DNA of 64,000 nt, taken from NCBI RefSeq assembly GCF_037265215.1, contig NZ_CP147737.1:4248001-4312000 (forward strand), written 5' to 3'. This document shows positions 46,605 through 55,024 of this stretch, one piece after another. The notes under the pieces were generated by a model. The model did not search any database and was not told the DNA's origin. It saw only the letters and a list, made by a program, of their open reading frames with translations. The translations under genes and the position numbers were made by a program. Source of the DNA: Xenorhabdus griffiniae. Its GTDB lineage: Bacteria; Pseudomonadota; Gammaproteobacteria; Enterobacterales; Enterobacteriaceae. Every line of letters begins with the position of its first letter. The first letter of the stretch is position 1.

Positions 46605-46634
46605 TGCTATATAGCTTTCAATTAAAGATAGCCA

Positions 46635-46655
46635 GCCCCACGGTTTAAGTGGGGC
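46635..46655. terminator. Hairpin between convergent yjgM and rraB
   Basis: GCCCCAC (46635-46641) and GTGGGGC (46649-46655) form a 7-bp stem with a 7-nt loop between two convergent genes. No U-run, so confidence as a terminator is moderate. Confidence 0.5.
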
Positions 46656-46683
46656 AATGTGGTTTGACGCAATCCTCGAAATC

Positions 46684-47106
46684 TTAATGGAGTCTGGGTT
46701 CATCGTCCTCAGGGGGAAAGAGATCACCGTCATCTTCATCATCAGGCGCATTAGGGTCTTCAAAGTACGTTCCCCAACCGTCGTAATTTACACCTATTTT
46801 ACCAGCCAGATCCATGAGCTGCTCAACCTGTGCGTCGATCAATTCAGCTTCCAGACGACTTTCGCTGATCACATCACAACACATCAAAACAACACCGTCT
46901 TCTGTTTCCAGCTCTTCTGCATCCGTCACTTCATAGCCTAACCTGAAAGCTTCAAGGGCTGCCTTTTCCAGTCGGTCGAAGTCTTCTGCCGAAAAATGGT
47001 GCTCAATAATATAGAGTGCATCCGGATCACTGCCATCTTCCAATAATTCTTCGATGATCAAGCGAGTTTCTTCACACTGTTCTTCTAAAGCATGTGGGTC
47101 TGCCAT
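46684..47106 (-). CDS. rraB: Ribonuclease E inhibitor RraB
   Basis: A 140-residue acidic protein that binds RNase E and alters degradosome activity. It starts [16 protein letters not shown] and ends in the acidic tail [18 protein letters not shown], as in E. coli RraB (138 aa). Position next to argF and yjgM matches the E. coli argI-rraB-yjgM order. Confidence 0.96.
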   Translation of the reverse strand: MADPHALEEQCEETRLIIEELLEDGSDPDALYIIEHHFSAEDFDRLEKAALEAFRLGYEVTDAEELETEDGVVLMCCDVISESRLEAELIDAQVEQLMDLAGKIGVNYDGWGTYFEDPNAPDDEDDGDLFPPEDDEPRLH

Positions 47107-47297
47107 GCCAATCCCCTCTGTCAGTTGGCTGTCTTGTTTCGCATTCTCCCATCTTTTATGTACAAAGGATATATCTATCCAATTTTGTTCAAAAAGAAAT
47201 ACATAACTTAAGCGGCTGATCTATAACCTGTCTTGGTACATTCATTCCTATAAACTCTGCACACAGGGCTTGTAATTGAATTTTTTTATCGATATAT

Positions 47298-47315
47298 AGT
47301 GAATATAAATTCAAT
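47298..47315 (+). promoter_or_regulatory. ARG box (ArgR operator) upstream of argF
   Basis: AGTGAATATAAATTCAAT fits the 18-bp ARG-box consensus (TGAAT-4-ATTCA) perfectly. A weaker half site (ATTGAAT) lies about 22 bp upstream, as expected for paired boxes. It is 24 bp before the argF ATG. Arginine-dependent repression by ArgR is therefore likely. Confidence 0.85.
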
Positions 47316-47339
47316 ATTGCCTAATGGAGACAATGCATA

Positions 47340-48353
47340 ATGAACCCTTTTTTCAAGCGTTCTTTCCTAAGATTACTTGACATTACTCCCTCAGAAATTA
47401 ATACCCTTTTAACTTTGTCTCATGCATTAAAAGCGAATAAAAAATCAGGTTCTGAATCTCTGTTACTCACTGGGAAAAATATTGCCCTGATTTTCGAAAA
47501 AGACTCCACTCGTACACGCTGCGCATTTGAAGTTGCAGCCCATGATCAAGGTGCCAACGTTACCTATTTAGGCTCAAGCGGCAGTCAGATCGGGCATAAA
47601 GAATCCATCAAAGATACTGCGCGGGTACTTGGGCGTTTATATGATGGTATCCAATACCGTGGATATAGTCAGAAAATTGTCGAAACGCTTGCGCAATACT
47701 CAGGCGTTCCGGTTTGGAATGGCCTGACGGATGAATTCCACCCAACCCAACTATTGGCTGATCTAATGACGATGCAGGAACACAGCCAAAAACCACTCTC
47801 TGAGATCAAATTGGCTTATTTGGGCGATGCCCGCAATAACATGGGTAATACTCTGCTGGAAGCGGCTGCATTGACAGGGATAGATCTCCGTTTGGTTGCT
47901 CCAAGAACATGTTGGCCGGAAAAAAATTTGGTTGCGGAATGTCAAAAACAGGCAGAGAAAACAGGCGGCCAGATCACCCTGACAGAAGATATTACGCAAG
48001 GTGTAAAAGGTGTCGATTTTCTATATACCGATGTTTGGGTATCAATGGGAGAACCAAAATCGACCTGGCAAGAACGCATTGCCTTACTGAAGCCCTATCA
48101 AGTCAATATGGATGTTGTGAAACTCACAGGAAACCCAGAAGTTAAGTTCCTGCATTGTCTGCCTGCTTTCCATGATGAAGAAACAACACTTGGTAAGCAA
48201 CTGGCAGAGGAATTCAACTTATATGGTGGTCTGGAAGTCACAAATGAAGTATTTGAATCAAAACACAGCGTTGTGTTTGATCAGGCTGAAAACCGAATGC
48301 ATACCATTAAGGCCGTAATGGTAGCAACACTGGTGGAAAACCTCGTGTTGTAA
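47340..48353 (+). CDS. argF: Ornithine carbamoyltransferase
   Basis: 337 residues, equal to the usual enterobacterial length of about 334. It converts ornithine and carbamoyl phosphate to citrulline. The carbamoyl-phosphate motif [13 protein letters not shown] and the ornithine-binding [14 protein letters not shown] are intact. ATG at 47340 follows a GGAGA site and an ARG box. Equivalent to E. coli argI/argF; I use argF because only one copy is seen. Confidence 0.96.
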   Translation: MNPFFKRSFLRLLDITPSEINTLLTLSHALKANKKSGSESLLLTGKNIALIFEKDSTRTRCAFEVAAHDQGANVTYLGSSGSQIGHKESIKDTARVLGRLYDGIQYRGYSQKIVETLAQYSGVPVWNGLTDEFHPTQLLADLMTMQEHSQKPLSEIKLAYLGDARNNMGNTLLEAAALTGIDLRLVAPRTCWPEKNLVAECQKQAEKTGGQITLTEDITQGVKGVDFLYTDVWVSMGEPKSTWQERIALLKPYQVNMDVVKLTGNPEVKFLHCLPAFHDEETTLGKQLAEEFNLYGGLEVTNEVFESKHSVVFDQAENRMHTIKAVMVATLVENLVL

Positions 48354-48405
48354 TAATTGATTTATATTTTTCGTCCTCTTATATAAAAGATGCACTATAT
48401 AGATC

Positions 48406-48511
48406 TATAGCAATCTCACTTCAAGATGCGTGTGATTTCTCCCCGCGAAACGGGGAGAAATCAGGTTTCATATCGTGTTGTAAATTGCAACTTGAAGCTT
48501 AATGCGTATAC
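48406..48511 (+). repeat. ERIC-like palindromic repeat, copy 2
   Basis: About 106 bp with the same tips and orientation as copy 1 (ACTTCAAGATGCGTGTGATT ... GCAACTTGAAGCTTAATGCG) and a central CCCCGCGAAACGGGG hairpin. It lies 52 bp after argF and could also serve as the transcript end. Confidence 0.85.
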
Positions 48512-48907
48512 ACTTTTAATTTAAAGAAGATAACCAAATAAAAATATTGAATTAACTCACTATTTTTATTTACATCAATTAATATCACTAACAAAAATAA
48601 TTCCAAGTATTTTTTGATTTATATACTATTTAAATTAGATTAACAATCAATAACCAAAAAGATTTGAACAAGAAACAATATTTCAATATCGCGTTTTTTA
48701 GCAGCAAACTTCAAATTTACAACCTAACTAATCGCCATAACAGCAAATAAATATATTTTACAACCTAAAACCCGATTTTACTCCGTATTTATTGTTTTCA
48801 TATTTCATATTGTTGAAATAAAAATCCGACTTAAGTAAGATGAAGTGGCGGTTTAGCAGTAGGATGAAATTACCTTGAACTTTAACGAGCAAATAAGTGA
48901 GGAATTT
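48512..48907. other. AT-rich region upstream of the Tad2-like gene
   Basis: About 400 bp of very AT-rich sequence without a supported gene. It presumably contains the promoter of the next gene. No repeat or operator recognised. Confidence 0.4.
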
Positions 48908-49786
48908 ATGTCTGAAATCAATAAACCAGAAAATCTGAATGCCAATCTTAGCTGTTCATTCAATCCTGATCTGTATAAATTTAATGGTTTTAGTGGCGAA
49001 GTCACTGTGCCAATAGGTTCTTTGGCATGGGCACTGAGCCATGTATATTTAAAAAAACAGCTATTATATCGTATCGGTTGGAATGCTCCTAAAGAGCATA
49101 TACGCCTTGCTCATCAAACGATAGCTAATAGTGAAGGCGATGGATCTCCTTATATCGAGAAGAGTGATAAAAATGGCTATTGGCTTCCCTGGGAACCGAC
49201 ACAAGAAGATTTAATAGCTTGTGATTGGAAAATACTGATAGAACCACCACCGTATTGGGTATCTTTTGACCTTAAAATAGGCAAGTTTTATCATGAAATA
49301 AAGTATATGGGATATTCTACCGAAGAAGTAGTGAACATGATCGGCAACCCATACAATGACCCGAACACAAATTTTAATTTCGGCACTCTATCTAACTTTC
49401 AGAATAAGACAACACCCATTAGGAAAATAATGGGATTTATTAGCCGTAACTGGAATCCAATAATATCAGATATAAATGTCTCTAATTTAACACTTATCGT
49501 ATCTTGTGATAAAAATAACCTTCAAAAAACAGCAGAGTTACTTAGCAGAGATCTCTATTTGGCTGTCGATGATAGAATCTATAAATTTTTTATTTCCAAT
49601 TCACCTGTCCCTCCTAAAGTGGACGAAACAACAATTACTGTCAATTATCTACCTGTTGACTCGGCACCTGATGGTTCTCATCCTTTTAATGAAAAAAAAT
49701 TGTTTGATCTTGATGAATTATACAAAATAATGAATGATAACATAGGTAAAACCAAGCACTTCCATCTTAGCTGGTACGATAAATAA
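48908..49786 (+). CDS. Tad2/DUF2829-domain protein with C-terminal extension
   Basis: 292 residues. The region around 25-115 matches DUF2829, the fold of Thoeris anti-defence protein Tad2: GSLAWALSHVYLKKQLLYRI-GWN, a middle insert, then YWLPWEPTQEDLIACDWKIL. Phage Tad2 proteins of about 90 residues bind cyclic ADP-ribose-type signals and block Thoeris. Some annotations call the family MW1434 toxin. The remaining 175 residues have no domain I recognise. The ATG at 48908 is chosen for GAGGAATTT upstream; a longer TTG frame starts at 48875. It is monocistronic, AT-rich and next to mobile elements, so acquisition by transfer is likely. Confidence 0.72.
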   Translation: MSEINKPENLNANLSCSFNPDLYKFNGFSGEVTVPIGSLAWALSHVYLKKQLLYRIGWNAPKEHIRLAHQTIANSEGDGSPYIEKSDKNGYWLPWEPTQEDLIACDWKILIEPPPYWVSFDLKIGKFYHEIKYMGYSTEEVVNMIGNPYNDPNTNFNFGTLSNFQNKTTPIRKIMGFISRNWNPIISDINVSNLTLIVSCDKNNLQKTAELLSRDLYLAVDDRIYKFFISNSPVPPKVDETTITVNYLPVDSAPDGSHPFNEKKLFDLDELYKIMNDNIGKTKHFHLSWYDK

Positions 49787-50253
49787 TATCCCCCAATTTC
49801 CACCCTAAATTTAAGGCTACATTCCAGTAGCCTTTTATATATGCCATCGCAATAAAAAATAATGGGATGACATTTATATTAAAAATTATCATTCTCCCCA
49901 CATAAACCCCATTAATGCCATGATCTTTATCACTCTATTTTACGCGTGCTCCTTCATAATCCGTATAAAAACTGAGGTTTTGAATAGGATTAAACGCCAC
50001 TCCTGCACCCTAGGCAAAGTGAGTCGATTTTTTATTTACTCATTACCCTTTTATACGCATCTTGAAGTTAGATTGGCATATGTTTATTAAATGTTTTAAC
50101 CGTTTAAAGTATAGATAGTTTCTGTAAGGCAATCGGATAAAATGCAATATAGGATTATTTTTTGATATCAACAAAGTCAAAACAAACGCGTTACTCTTTT
50201 TGATTGTCAGTCTCAAACGTCAGTACCACTTTAATCAACTAAAGGAAATGGCA
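49787..50253. promoter_or_regulatory. Upstream region of metY with a deleted repeat copy
   Basis: 467 bp without a credible gene. It contains a 29-bp internally deleted repeat (50052-50080) and probably the metY promoter. The stretch GTCAGTCTCAAACGTCAGT near 50206 weakly resembles a pair of MetJ boxes (AGACGTCT), but the match is too poor to call. Confidence 0.4.
50052..50080 (-). repeat. Internally deleted ERIC-like repeat (tips only)
   Basis: TATACGCAT joins directly to CTTGAAGTTAGATTGGCATA, the two outer ends of the repeat family. The full copies carry ACGCAT at both internal joints, so loss by recombination between these 6-bp direct repeats explains the form. Confidence 0.7.
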
Positions 50254-51534
50254 ATGAAATTAGAAACTTTATCCATCCACGCAGGTTATTCACCCGATCC
50301 AACCACCAAAGCCGTTGCGGTCCCAATTTATCAGACAACTTCCTACGCTTTTGATGATTCCCAACATGGTGCTGATCTGTTTGATTTAAAAGTGGAAGGT
50401 AATATTTATTCCCGCATCATGAATCCAACCAATGATGTATTGGAAAAACGTGTCGCCGCTTTGGAAGGCGGTATCGGTGCGCTGGCGGTCGCTTCGGGCA
50501 TGGCGGCAATCACTTACGCCATACAAACCATCGCCACGGTCGGGGATAATATTGTCTCTGTTGCAAAATTGTATGGCGGAACTTATAACCTGATGGCACA
50601 CAGTTTCCCAACTATGGGGATTGAAACCCGTTTTGTTGATCATGACAATCTTGCGGCCATTGACACCCTGATCGATAAAAGAACCAAAGCCGTCTATTGC
50701 GAATCCATCACCAACCCCAGTGGAAATATCATTGATATCCAGGCGCTGGCAGAGATTGCCCATCGGCACGGCATTCCTCTTATTGTCGATAATACCGTCG
50801 CAACGCCCTACTTATGCCGCCCGTTTGAACATGGCGCCGATATTATCATCCATTCCCTGACCAAATATATTGGCGGTCATGGCACCTCGATTGGTGGGAT
50901 GATTGTCGATTCAGGCAAATTTCCCTGGGCAGCGCATCAGGATCGCTTTGCAATTTTAGGCACACCAGATCCTTCATATCACGGTATAACCTATACCGAA
51001 CATTTTGGTGCTGCTGCCTTTATCGCTCGCTGCCGTGTCGGGCCACTGCGTAGCACAGGCGCGGCATTGTCACCGTTCAATGCCTTTTTGATGTTACAAG
51101 GGCTAGAAACATTGGCGTTACGGATGGAACGCCATACTGAAAACGCCCTGAAGATCGCACAATATCTGGAAACACATCCTCAAGTCTCTTGGGTGAACTA
51201 TGCAGGGTTGCCTGCACATCCTGAACATGATTTGGCTGTCCGTTATATGGGGGGCAAGCCAGCGTCTATTCTATCTTTCGGCATTAAAGGCGGGGAAAAA
51301 GCAGGCATACGCTTTATTGATGCCCTGCAATTGATTGTTCGTTTGGTTAATATTGGTGATGCCAAATCTCTGGCTTGTCATCCAGCCTCAACAACCCACC
51401 GTCAGCTAAATGATGAAGAAATGGTAAAAGCGGGGGTTTCACGCGATTTAATTCGCTTATCCATCGGTATTGAACATAGCGATGATATTATTGCCGACCT
51501 CGCACAAGCGCTGGCGGCAGCAAAGACGCAGTAA
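50254..51534 (+). CDS. metY: O-acetylhomoserine sulfhydrylase (MetY)
   Basis: 426 residues of the Cys/Met metabolism PLP family. Motifs are SRIMNPTNDVLEKRVAALEGG, SGMAAITYAIQT, and the PLP lysine in HSLTKYIGGHGTSIGG. The insert AAHQDRFAILGTPDPSYHG and the length place it with MetY rather than MetB/MetC. It makes homocysteine from O-acetylhomoserine and sulfide. The ATG at 50254 has AAAGGAAATGGCA upstream. It is followed by an intrinsic-type hairpin at 51563. Confidence 0.9.
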   Translation: MKLETLSIHAGYSPDPTTKAVAVPIYQTTSYAFDDSQHGADLFDLKVEGNIYSRIMNPTNDVLEKRVAALEGGIGALAVASGMAAITYAIQTIATVGDNIVSVAKLYGGTYNLMAHSFPTMGIETRFVDHDNLAAIDTLIDKRTKAVYCESITNPSGNIIDIQALAEIAHRHGIPLIVDNTVATPYLCRPFEHGADIIIHSLTKYIGGHGTSIGGMIVDSGKFPWAAHQDRFAILGTPDPSYHGITYTEHFGAAAFIARCRVGPLRSTGAALSPFNAFLMLQGLETLALRMERHTENALKIAQYLETHPQVSWVNYAGLPAHPEHDLAVRYMGGKPASILSFGIKGGEKAGIRFIDALQLIVRLVNIGDAKSLACHPASTTHRQLNDEEMVKAGVSRDLIRLSIGIEHSDDIIADLAQALAAAKTQ

Positions 51535-51562
51535 ATTCGTTGTTAGAACGATACATAAAAAT

Positions 51563-51593
51563 AAACACAGGCTCAAAATTAGAGCCTGTGTTT
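51563..51593. terminator. Hairpin after metY (copy 1 of three)
   Basis: AAACACAGGCTC pairs with GAGCCTGTGTTT around a 7-nt loop, followed by TTTTA. It suits a metY terminator and recurs at 54080-54110 and 55763-55797. Confidence 0.75.
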
Positions 51594-51700
51594 TATACGC
51601 ATTAAACTTCAAGCTGCAATTTACAACACAATATGAAACCTGATTTCTTCCCCCGCTCCGCGGGGAGATATCACACGCATCTTGAAGTTAGATTGGTATA
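51594..51700 (-). repeat. ERIC-like palindromic repeat, copy 3
   Basis: About 107 bp, inverted relative to copies 1 and 2 (TATACGCATTAAACTTCAAG ... CTTGAAGTTAGATTGGTATA). It is part of duplicated unit A and directly abuts the metY hairpin. Confidence 0.85.
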
Positions 51701-51702
51701 GA

Positions 51703-51867
51703 TTAAACGACAAAGCCGTAATGTGTACCGTCGGGTAACTCTACGTCGATACGTAACTTGCCACCGGATGCTTCCACGTAACGTTTGAGAGAAGACAACT
51801 TCAAATCGCGGCCATGTTTCCCCATATCGGGGACAGTCGGTTGCTTAATGCCGAGGGCAACAGAGAT
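51703..51867 (-). pseudogene. Truncated HigA antitoxin (3' part only)
   Basis: 55 codons corresponding to the C-terminal half of the antitoxin at 54218-54520 (GRDLKLSSLKRYVEASGGKL, then ELPDGTHYGFVV). Identity is near complete up to about 51867, where the sequence diverges. No start region and no toxin remain. Confidence 0.88.
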
Positions 51868-52000
51868 AACGGAAATATCTTTCTGTGGGTATGATAGGGA
51901 GCTAGCCCTACCACTATACCGAAATTAAAGTGTGACTTTGTGAAACTTAATGATACAATCAATGTGTGAGATAAAGTTACATATTTATTGGAGGGTCATT

Positions 52001-52273
52001 ATGGCAATAACGCGTTTACGTCAACAGGGAGGAGCTGTCGTTGTCACTATCCCTAGTGAAGTTGCAACAGTACTCGGATGGTCTGTCGGCATGACATTGG
52101 ATATCAAACCATCAGGCGACACAATAAGCATCAAACCAGCGGGTAGAATTGCCAGAGGCCGGAAGTCTCTTTCTGAGCTGCTGCAAGGCATTGATGAAAC
52201 AGAGGTGAGAACTTTCAACGAAGCCACTGCCAACGAACTAAATTCTCACCCTGTTGGTCATGAGGTGATTTAA
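52001..52273 (+). CDS. MazE/PemI-like AbrB-fold antitoxin, copy A
   Basis: 90 residues with the swapped-hairpin AbrB DNA-binding start (AITRLRQQGGAVVVTIPSEV) and an acidic C-terminal tail that would wrap the toxin (ELLQGIDETEVRTFNEATAN). ATG at 52001 follows GGAGGGTCATT. Its stop overlaps the toxin start (TAATG). Nearly identical to the copy at 55025. Confidence 0.9.
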   Translation: MAITRLRQQGGAVVVTIPSEVATVLGWSVGMTLDIKPSGDTISIKPAGRIARGRKSLSELLQGIDETEVRTFNEATANELNSHPVGHEVI

Positions 52274-52647
52274 TGGTGCGTAAAAAGAATGTCCCAGGCA
52301 AGGGTGAAATCTGGCACACTAACGGCGATCCCGTTAGCGGAAGAGAGTTTAAAGGAGCGCATTACTATCTGGTTATCTCTGAATTTGCACTGAATCAAAA
52401 GCTAGGTACTGCACTTTGCGTTCCAATTACCAGCGGAGGAGGGGTAGCACGCTCTGAAGCGGTCACAGTATATCTCGATGGCTCGAGTACCGATACCGGA
52501 AAAATTACCGGTGTTGTGCTTTGCTACCAAATTCGTTCACTTGATTTGAATGAAAGCAAAGCGACCTATTCAGCACAAGCTGAACCCAGCGTTGTTGATG
52601 AAGTATTATCCAAAGTCATAGATATTTTAGATCCTCAATTACATTGA
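52273..52647 (+). CDS. MazF/PemK-like endoribonuclease toxin, copy A
   Basis: 124 residues of the CcdB/PemK fold: GEIWHTNGDPVSGREFKGAHYYLVIS near the N-terminus, TALCVPITSGGG, and KITGVVLCYQIRSLDL. These match the ribonuclease core of MazF/ChpB proteins, which cut mRNA. It is coupled to the antitoxin by a 1-nt overlap. A few residues differ from copy B (for example KN against RH at positions 5-6). No inactivating change is evident. Confidence 0.9.
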   Translation: MVRKKNVPGKGEIWHTNGDPVSGREFKGAHYYLVISEFALNQKLGTALCVPITSGGGVARSEAVTVYLDGSSTDTGKITGVVLCYQIRSLDLNESKATYSAQAEPSVVDEVLSKVIDILDPQLH

Positions 52648-52649
52648 TT

Positions 52650-52692
52650 TTGACATCCTCTGAAAGCCGAAGTTTTACGGCGTACTGGATAA
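52650..52692 (-). repeat. IS605-tip miniature or scar, copy A
   Basis: Read on the minus strand: TTAT, then CCAGTACGCCGTAAAAC, a short TTCGGCTTTCAG, then AGGATGTCAA. These are the two outer tips of the IS605 at 59772-61519 (CAGGTGCGCCGTAAAAC and GGATGTCAA) with the body missing and the TTAT target tetranucleotide kept. It lies right after the toxin stop. Confidence 0.6.
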
Positions 52693-52699
52693 AAAGTGG

Positions 52700-52953
52700 A
52701 TGACTGTCATATATGGACGTCCCATAATATTCAACTTTTTTAGTGACTCAGTGTATTGCTAATTTCGGTTCACGGTCATATATCCGGCGTCTGGCAATCA
52801 TTTAAATTTGCTGCGCCATGGTGAAGTCCGAACCTTGCCTCCTCATCAGATCAACGGATTAAAAATCCTCGACAGTCTCAGGTTTTTGCAAGGCCGGATA
52901 ACCGTTTAGCTCATCAACTGTAGTCAACTCTATTGAAAATGAAACCGGTTTAT
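52700..52953 (-). ncRNA. Candidate bridge-RNA region of the IS110-family element
   Basis: The 254-bp non-coding end downstream of the IS110-family recombinase. In IS1111-group elements the bridge RNA that specifies donor and target is encoded downstream of the recombinase. The long 3' non-coding end and subterminal inverted repeats here fit that group. No fold was computed, so this is a placement by analogy. Confidence 0.3.
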
Positions 52954-53979
52954 TTAAGCAAAGGCTTTGCTCATCTGGAACGCATCTTTATTAACCATAA
53001 TTGACCAGCATATCCTGGCACATTTATTGGCATAAGCGACACACGCCTTATTAAATCCCCGTCGGTTAACCAAAGACTGCATCCAATCACCGAGGGCATC
53101 ATGCCGTAACGCTCTGCGTTGTATAGCAGCTCTGGCGCCATGAATTAAAATCCCGCGTAGGTACCGATTACCCTTTTTAGTGATTTTGCCTAATTGTGTT
53201 TTCCCACCACTGCTGGCCTGTCGAGGAACGAGTCCTAACCAAGCGGCCATTTGCCTGCCGTTATTAAATTGTTTTCCATCACCAATATACGCGACCATTG
53301 CGGAGGCAATCAGGGGGCCAATACCGGGAATAGATTGGAGTTGCTGCCACTGAGCCGTTTGCGATGATAGCGACTTGAGGGTTTCTTCTATTTCTTCTGT
53401 CTGCTGGATCAGCTTCAGCCATTCTTCATAGAGTTGTTTCAGAACCCTGCGTGCAATCATCGTTAATCCATTATCGGCATCTTCAAGTGCCTCGTACAGT
53501 GACTCTCTAAGAGCCGCAGAGCGTTGCGGAAAAATAATGCCATATTCTGCTGCCAGTCCTCTGATTTGATTAGAGAGAGCAACGCGTTTTTGAACTAATG
53601 ACTGCCGGACATTATGGAGAACACAGAGGTCTTGTTGATACAGATTTTTGACCGGAACAAAATGCATACCCGGCCGATTCGCAGCTTCACATGTTGCCAA
53701 CGCATCATTGGCATCATTTTTATGGTGTTTAACGAAAGCTTTCACATGCTGAGGGGGAATAAGGCAAACTTTAAAACCTAGATTTTCAATCGTTCGTGCC
53801 CAATAGTGGGCGGTACTACAAGCCTCCATAGCAATCAAAGTCCCGGATTCCATTTGTCTAACAGCATCCAGTAATCGACTTCGGGTCATTTTTTTATTAA
53901 ATATAATGTGATTATCGTTAAGCAAACAAAGCTGAAAAACAGATTTAGCGAGATCAATACCGAGAATTTTATGATACAT
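52954..53979 (-). CDS. IS110-family DEDD recombinase
   Basis: 341 residues. The N-terminal RuvC-like DEDD domain is seen in KILGIDLAKSVFQLCL, LIAMEACSTAHYW and HHKNDANDALAT. The C-terminal Tnp domain has LQSIPGIGPLIASAMVAYIG and the serine-bearing RQASSGGKTQLGKITKKGNR. All expected acidic residues and the Ser are present, so it may be active. The ATG at 53979 has GGGAG upstream; an alternative start lies 15 bases earlier. Confidence 0.94.
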   Translation of the reverse strand: MYHKILGIDLAKSVFQLCLLNDNHIIFNKKMTRSRLLDAVRQMESGTLIAMEACSTAHYWARTIENLGFKVCLIPPQHVKAFVKHHKNDANDALATCEAANRPGMHFVPVKNLYQQDLCVLHNVRQSLVQKRVALSNQIRGLAAEYGIIFPQRSAALRESLYEALEDADNGLTMIARRVLKQLYEEWLKLIQQTEEIEETLKSLSSQTAQWQQLQSIPGIGPLIASAMVAYIGDGKQFNNGRQMAAWLGLVPRQASSGGKTQLGKITKKGNRYLRGILIHGARAAIQRRALRHDALGDWMQSLVNRRGFNKACVAYANKCARICWSIMVNKDAFQMSKAFA

Positions 53980-54079
53980 GATGGACGCTCCCATAAAATG
54001 AATATGCTTATTTCATTTTGGTACAATTGACGCCATACGGGACGTCCATCTCATCAGATCAAGTTGCGACTAGTACAAT

Positions 54080-54110
54080 AAACACAGGCTCAAAATTAGA
54101 GCCTGTGTTT
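54080..54110. terminator. Hairpin, copy 2 of three
   Basis: AAACACAGGCTC / GAGCCTGTGTTT stem with a 7-nt loop, identical to that after metY. It lies between the IS110-family element and the repeat, so it no longer follows a gene. Confidence 0.65.
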
Positions 54111-54215
54111 TATACGCATTAAACTTCAAGCTGCAATTTACAACACAATATGAAACCTGATTTTTTCCCGCTTCGCGGGAAGAAATCACACGCATCTTGA
54201 AGTTAGATTGGTATA
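54111..54215 (-). repeat. ERIC-like palindromic repeat, copy 4
   Basis: About 105 bp, same orientation as copy 3, with central CCCGCTTCGCGGG hairpin. It directly precedes the 3' end of the HigA gene, as in unit A. Confidence 0.85.
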
Positions 54216-54217
54216 GA

Positions 54218-54520
54218 TTAAACGACAAAGCCGTAATGTGTACCGTCGGGTAACTCTACGTCGATACGTAACTTGCCACCGGATGCTTCCACGTAACGTT
54301 TGAGAGAAGACAACTTCAAGTCGCGGCCAGGTTTTTCCATATCGGAAACAGTCGGTTGCTTAATGCCGAGGGCCGCAGCGATGTCGCCTTGAGTCAGATT
54401 CATGCGTTCGCGAAGTTCTGCCAGATGGATGTTAAGCAACATCTCAGTCGCTGCTTTTTGTGCATTGGCAACAACCTCGGGCTTTTCAGTGACTAGTATT
54501 TGGTCAAGCGTTCTTGCCAT
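54218..54520 (-). CDS. HigA-type XRE antitoxin
   Basis: 100 residues with a helix-turn-helix in MNLTQGDIAAALGIKQPTVSDMEKPGRDLKLSSLKRYVE (shown here as one region; the recognition part is IKQPTVSDMEK) and a C-terminal strand LRIDVELPDGTHYGF. It follows the toxin gene by 6 nt in HigBA order. It is the intact version of the fragment at 51703 and a relative of the antitoxin at 21585. Confidence 0.92.
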   Translation of the reverse strand: MARTLDQILVTEKPEVVANAQKAATEMLLNIHLAELRERMNLTQGDIAAALGIKQPTVSDMEKPGRDLKLSSLKRYVEASGGKLRIDVELPDGTHYGFVV

Positions 54521-54526
54521 AATTCT

Positions 54527-54877
54527 CTACTCCTTCTCCAATTTCTCCAGATGTGCCGTGAATTCGCGGTCAGCAATCGGAATCATGATTTCGTAAAACC
54601 TTTTCTCATTTCCGTTCTTGTTACCGGCACAAAGAAGAATTCCTTTACGTTTAGGATCGAACGCAAAGAACGCTCGGATGGGATCCCCTTTACTTTGAAC
54701 CCGTAACTCTTTCATGTTGCTGTAGAGTGAACCTTTAACGGTGTCTGCGTATGGCCTCGGTAACATCGGTCCTCGTTTTCAAAGCACCATCATTGAAGCC
54801 AGAACGTTGGCACGGTCGGTGTCATCTAGAGCATCAAACCACTCATCAAAGGCGTCCGTTGTCTCGATGGTCCACAT
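54527..54877 (-). pseudogene. HigB/Gp49-type toxin with one in-frame TGA
   Basis: From the ATG at 54877 (GGAGTAATC upstream) the frame reads MWTIETTDAFDEWFDALDD, then ASMMVL, a TGA, then KRGPMLPRPYADTVKG and on without shift to LEKLEKE. One base change explains the break. Translation could restart at the Met in GPMLPRP, giving a 79-residue fragment without the first strands. Most likely inactive, which would leave higA unopposed. Confidence 0.85.
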
Positions 54878-55024
54878 GATTACTCCTTACACAATATAGA
54901 CGTAATACTATATAGATGAAAACCTATAATCAAGATCTTTATCTTGTTTCAGGAGTGTGACTTTGTGAAACTTATGATACAATCAATGTGTGAGATAAAG
55001 TTACATATTTATTGGAGGGTCATC

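Larger units (their letters stand above)
51561..52696 (+). repeat. Duplicated TA unit, copy A (internally deleted)
   Basis: Hairpin, ERIC-like repeat, 3' part of higA, mazE-like and mazF-like genes and an IS605-like scar, in the same order and orientation as 54078-55720 and nearly identical in sequence. Relative to copy B it has lost the start of higA and all of higB: about 570 bp are replaced by about 62 bp (51868-51929). Confidence 0.85.
52700..54074 (-). mobile_element. IS110-family (IS1111-like) insertion sequence
   Basis: About 1.4 kb between the two TA units. It has a DEDD recombinase and an 11-bp subterminal inverted repeat (ATGGACGTCCC at 52713-52723, GGGACGTCCAT at 54039-54049). Exact ends are not certain: unit A similarity stops near 52696 and unit B begins near 54078. 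Confidence 0.75.

Noticed and set aside
50200..50253. MetJ operator and longer start for metY
   Set aside because: The 8-bp boxes match poorly, and the extra 18 residues have no counterpart in MetY proteins, whose start is MKLETL-like.
54527..54766. A stand-alone 79-residue toxin gene
   Set aside because: It is the downstream part of a HigB gene interrupted by one TGA; the upstream part is in the same frame with its own start and ribosome-binding site.
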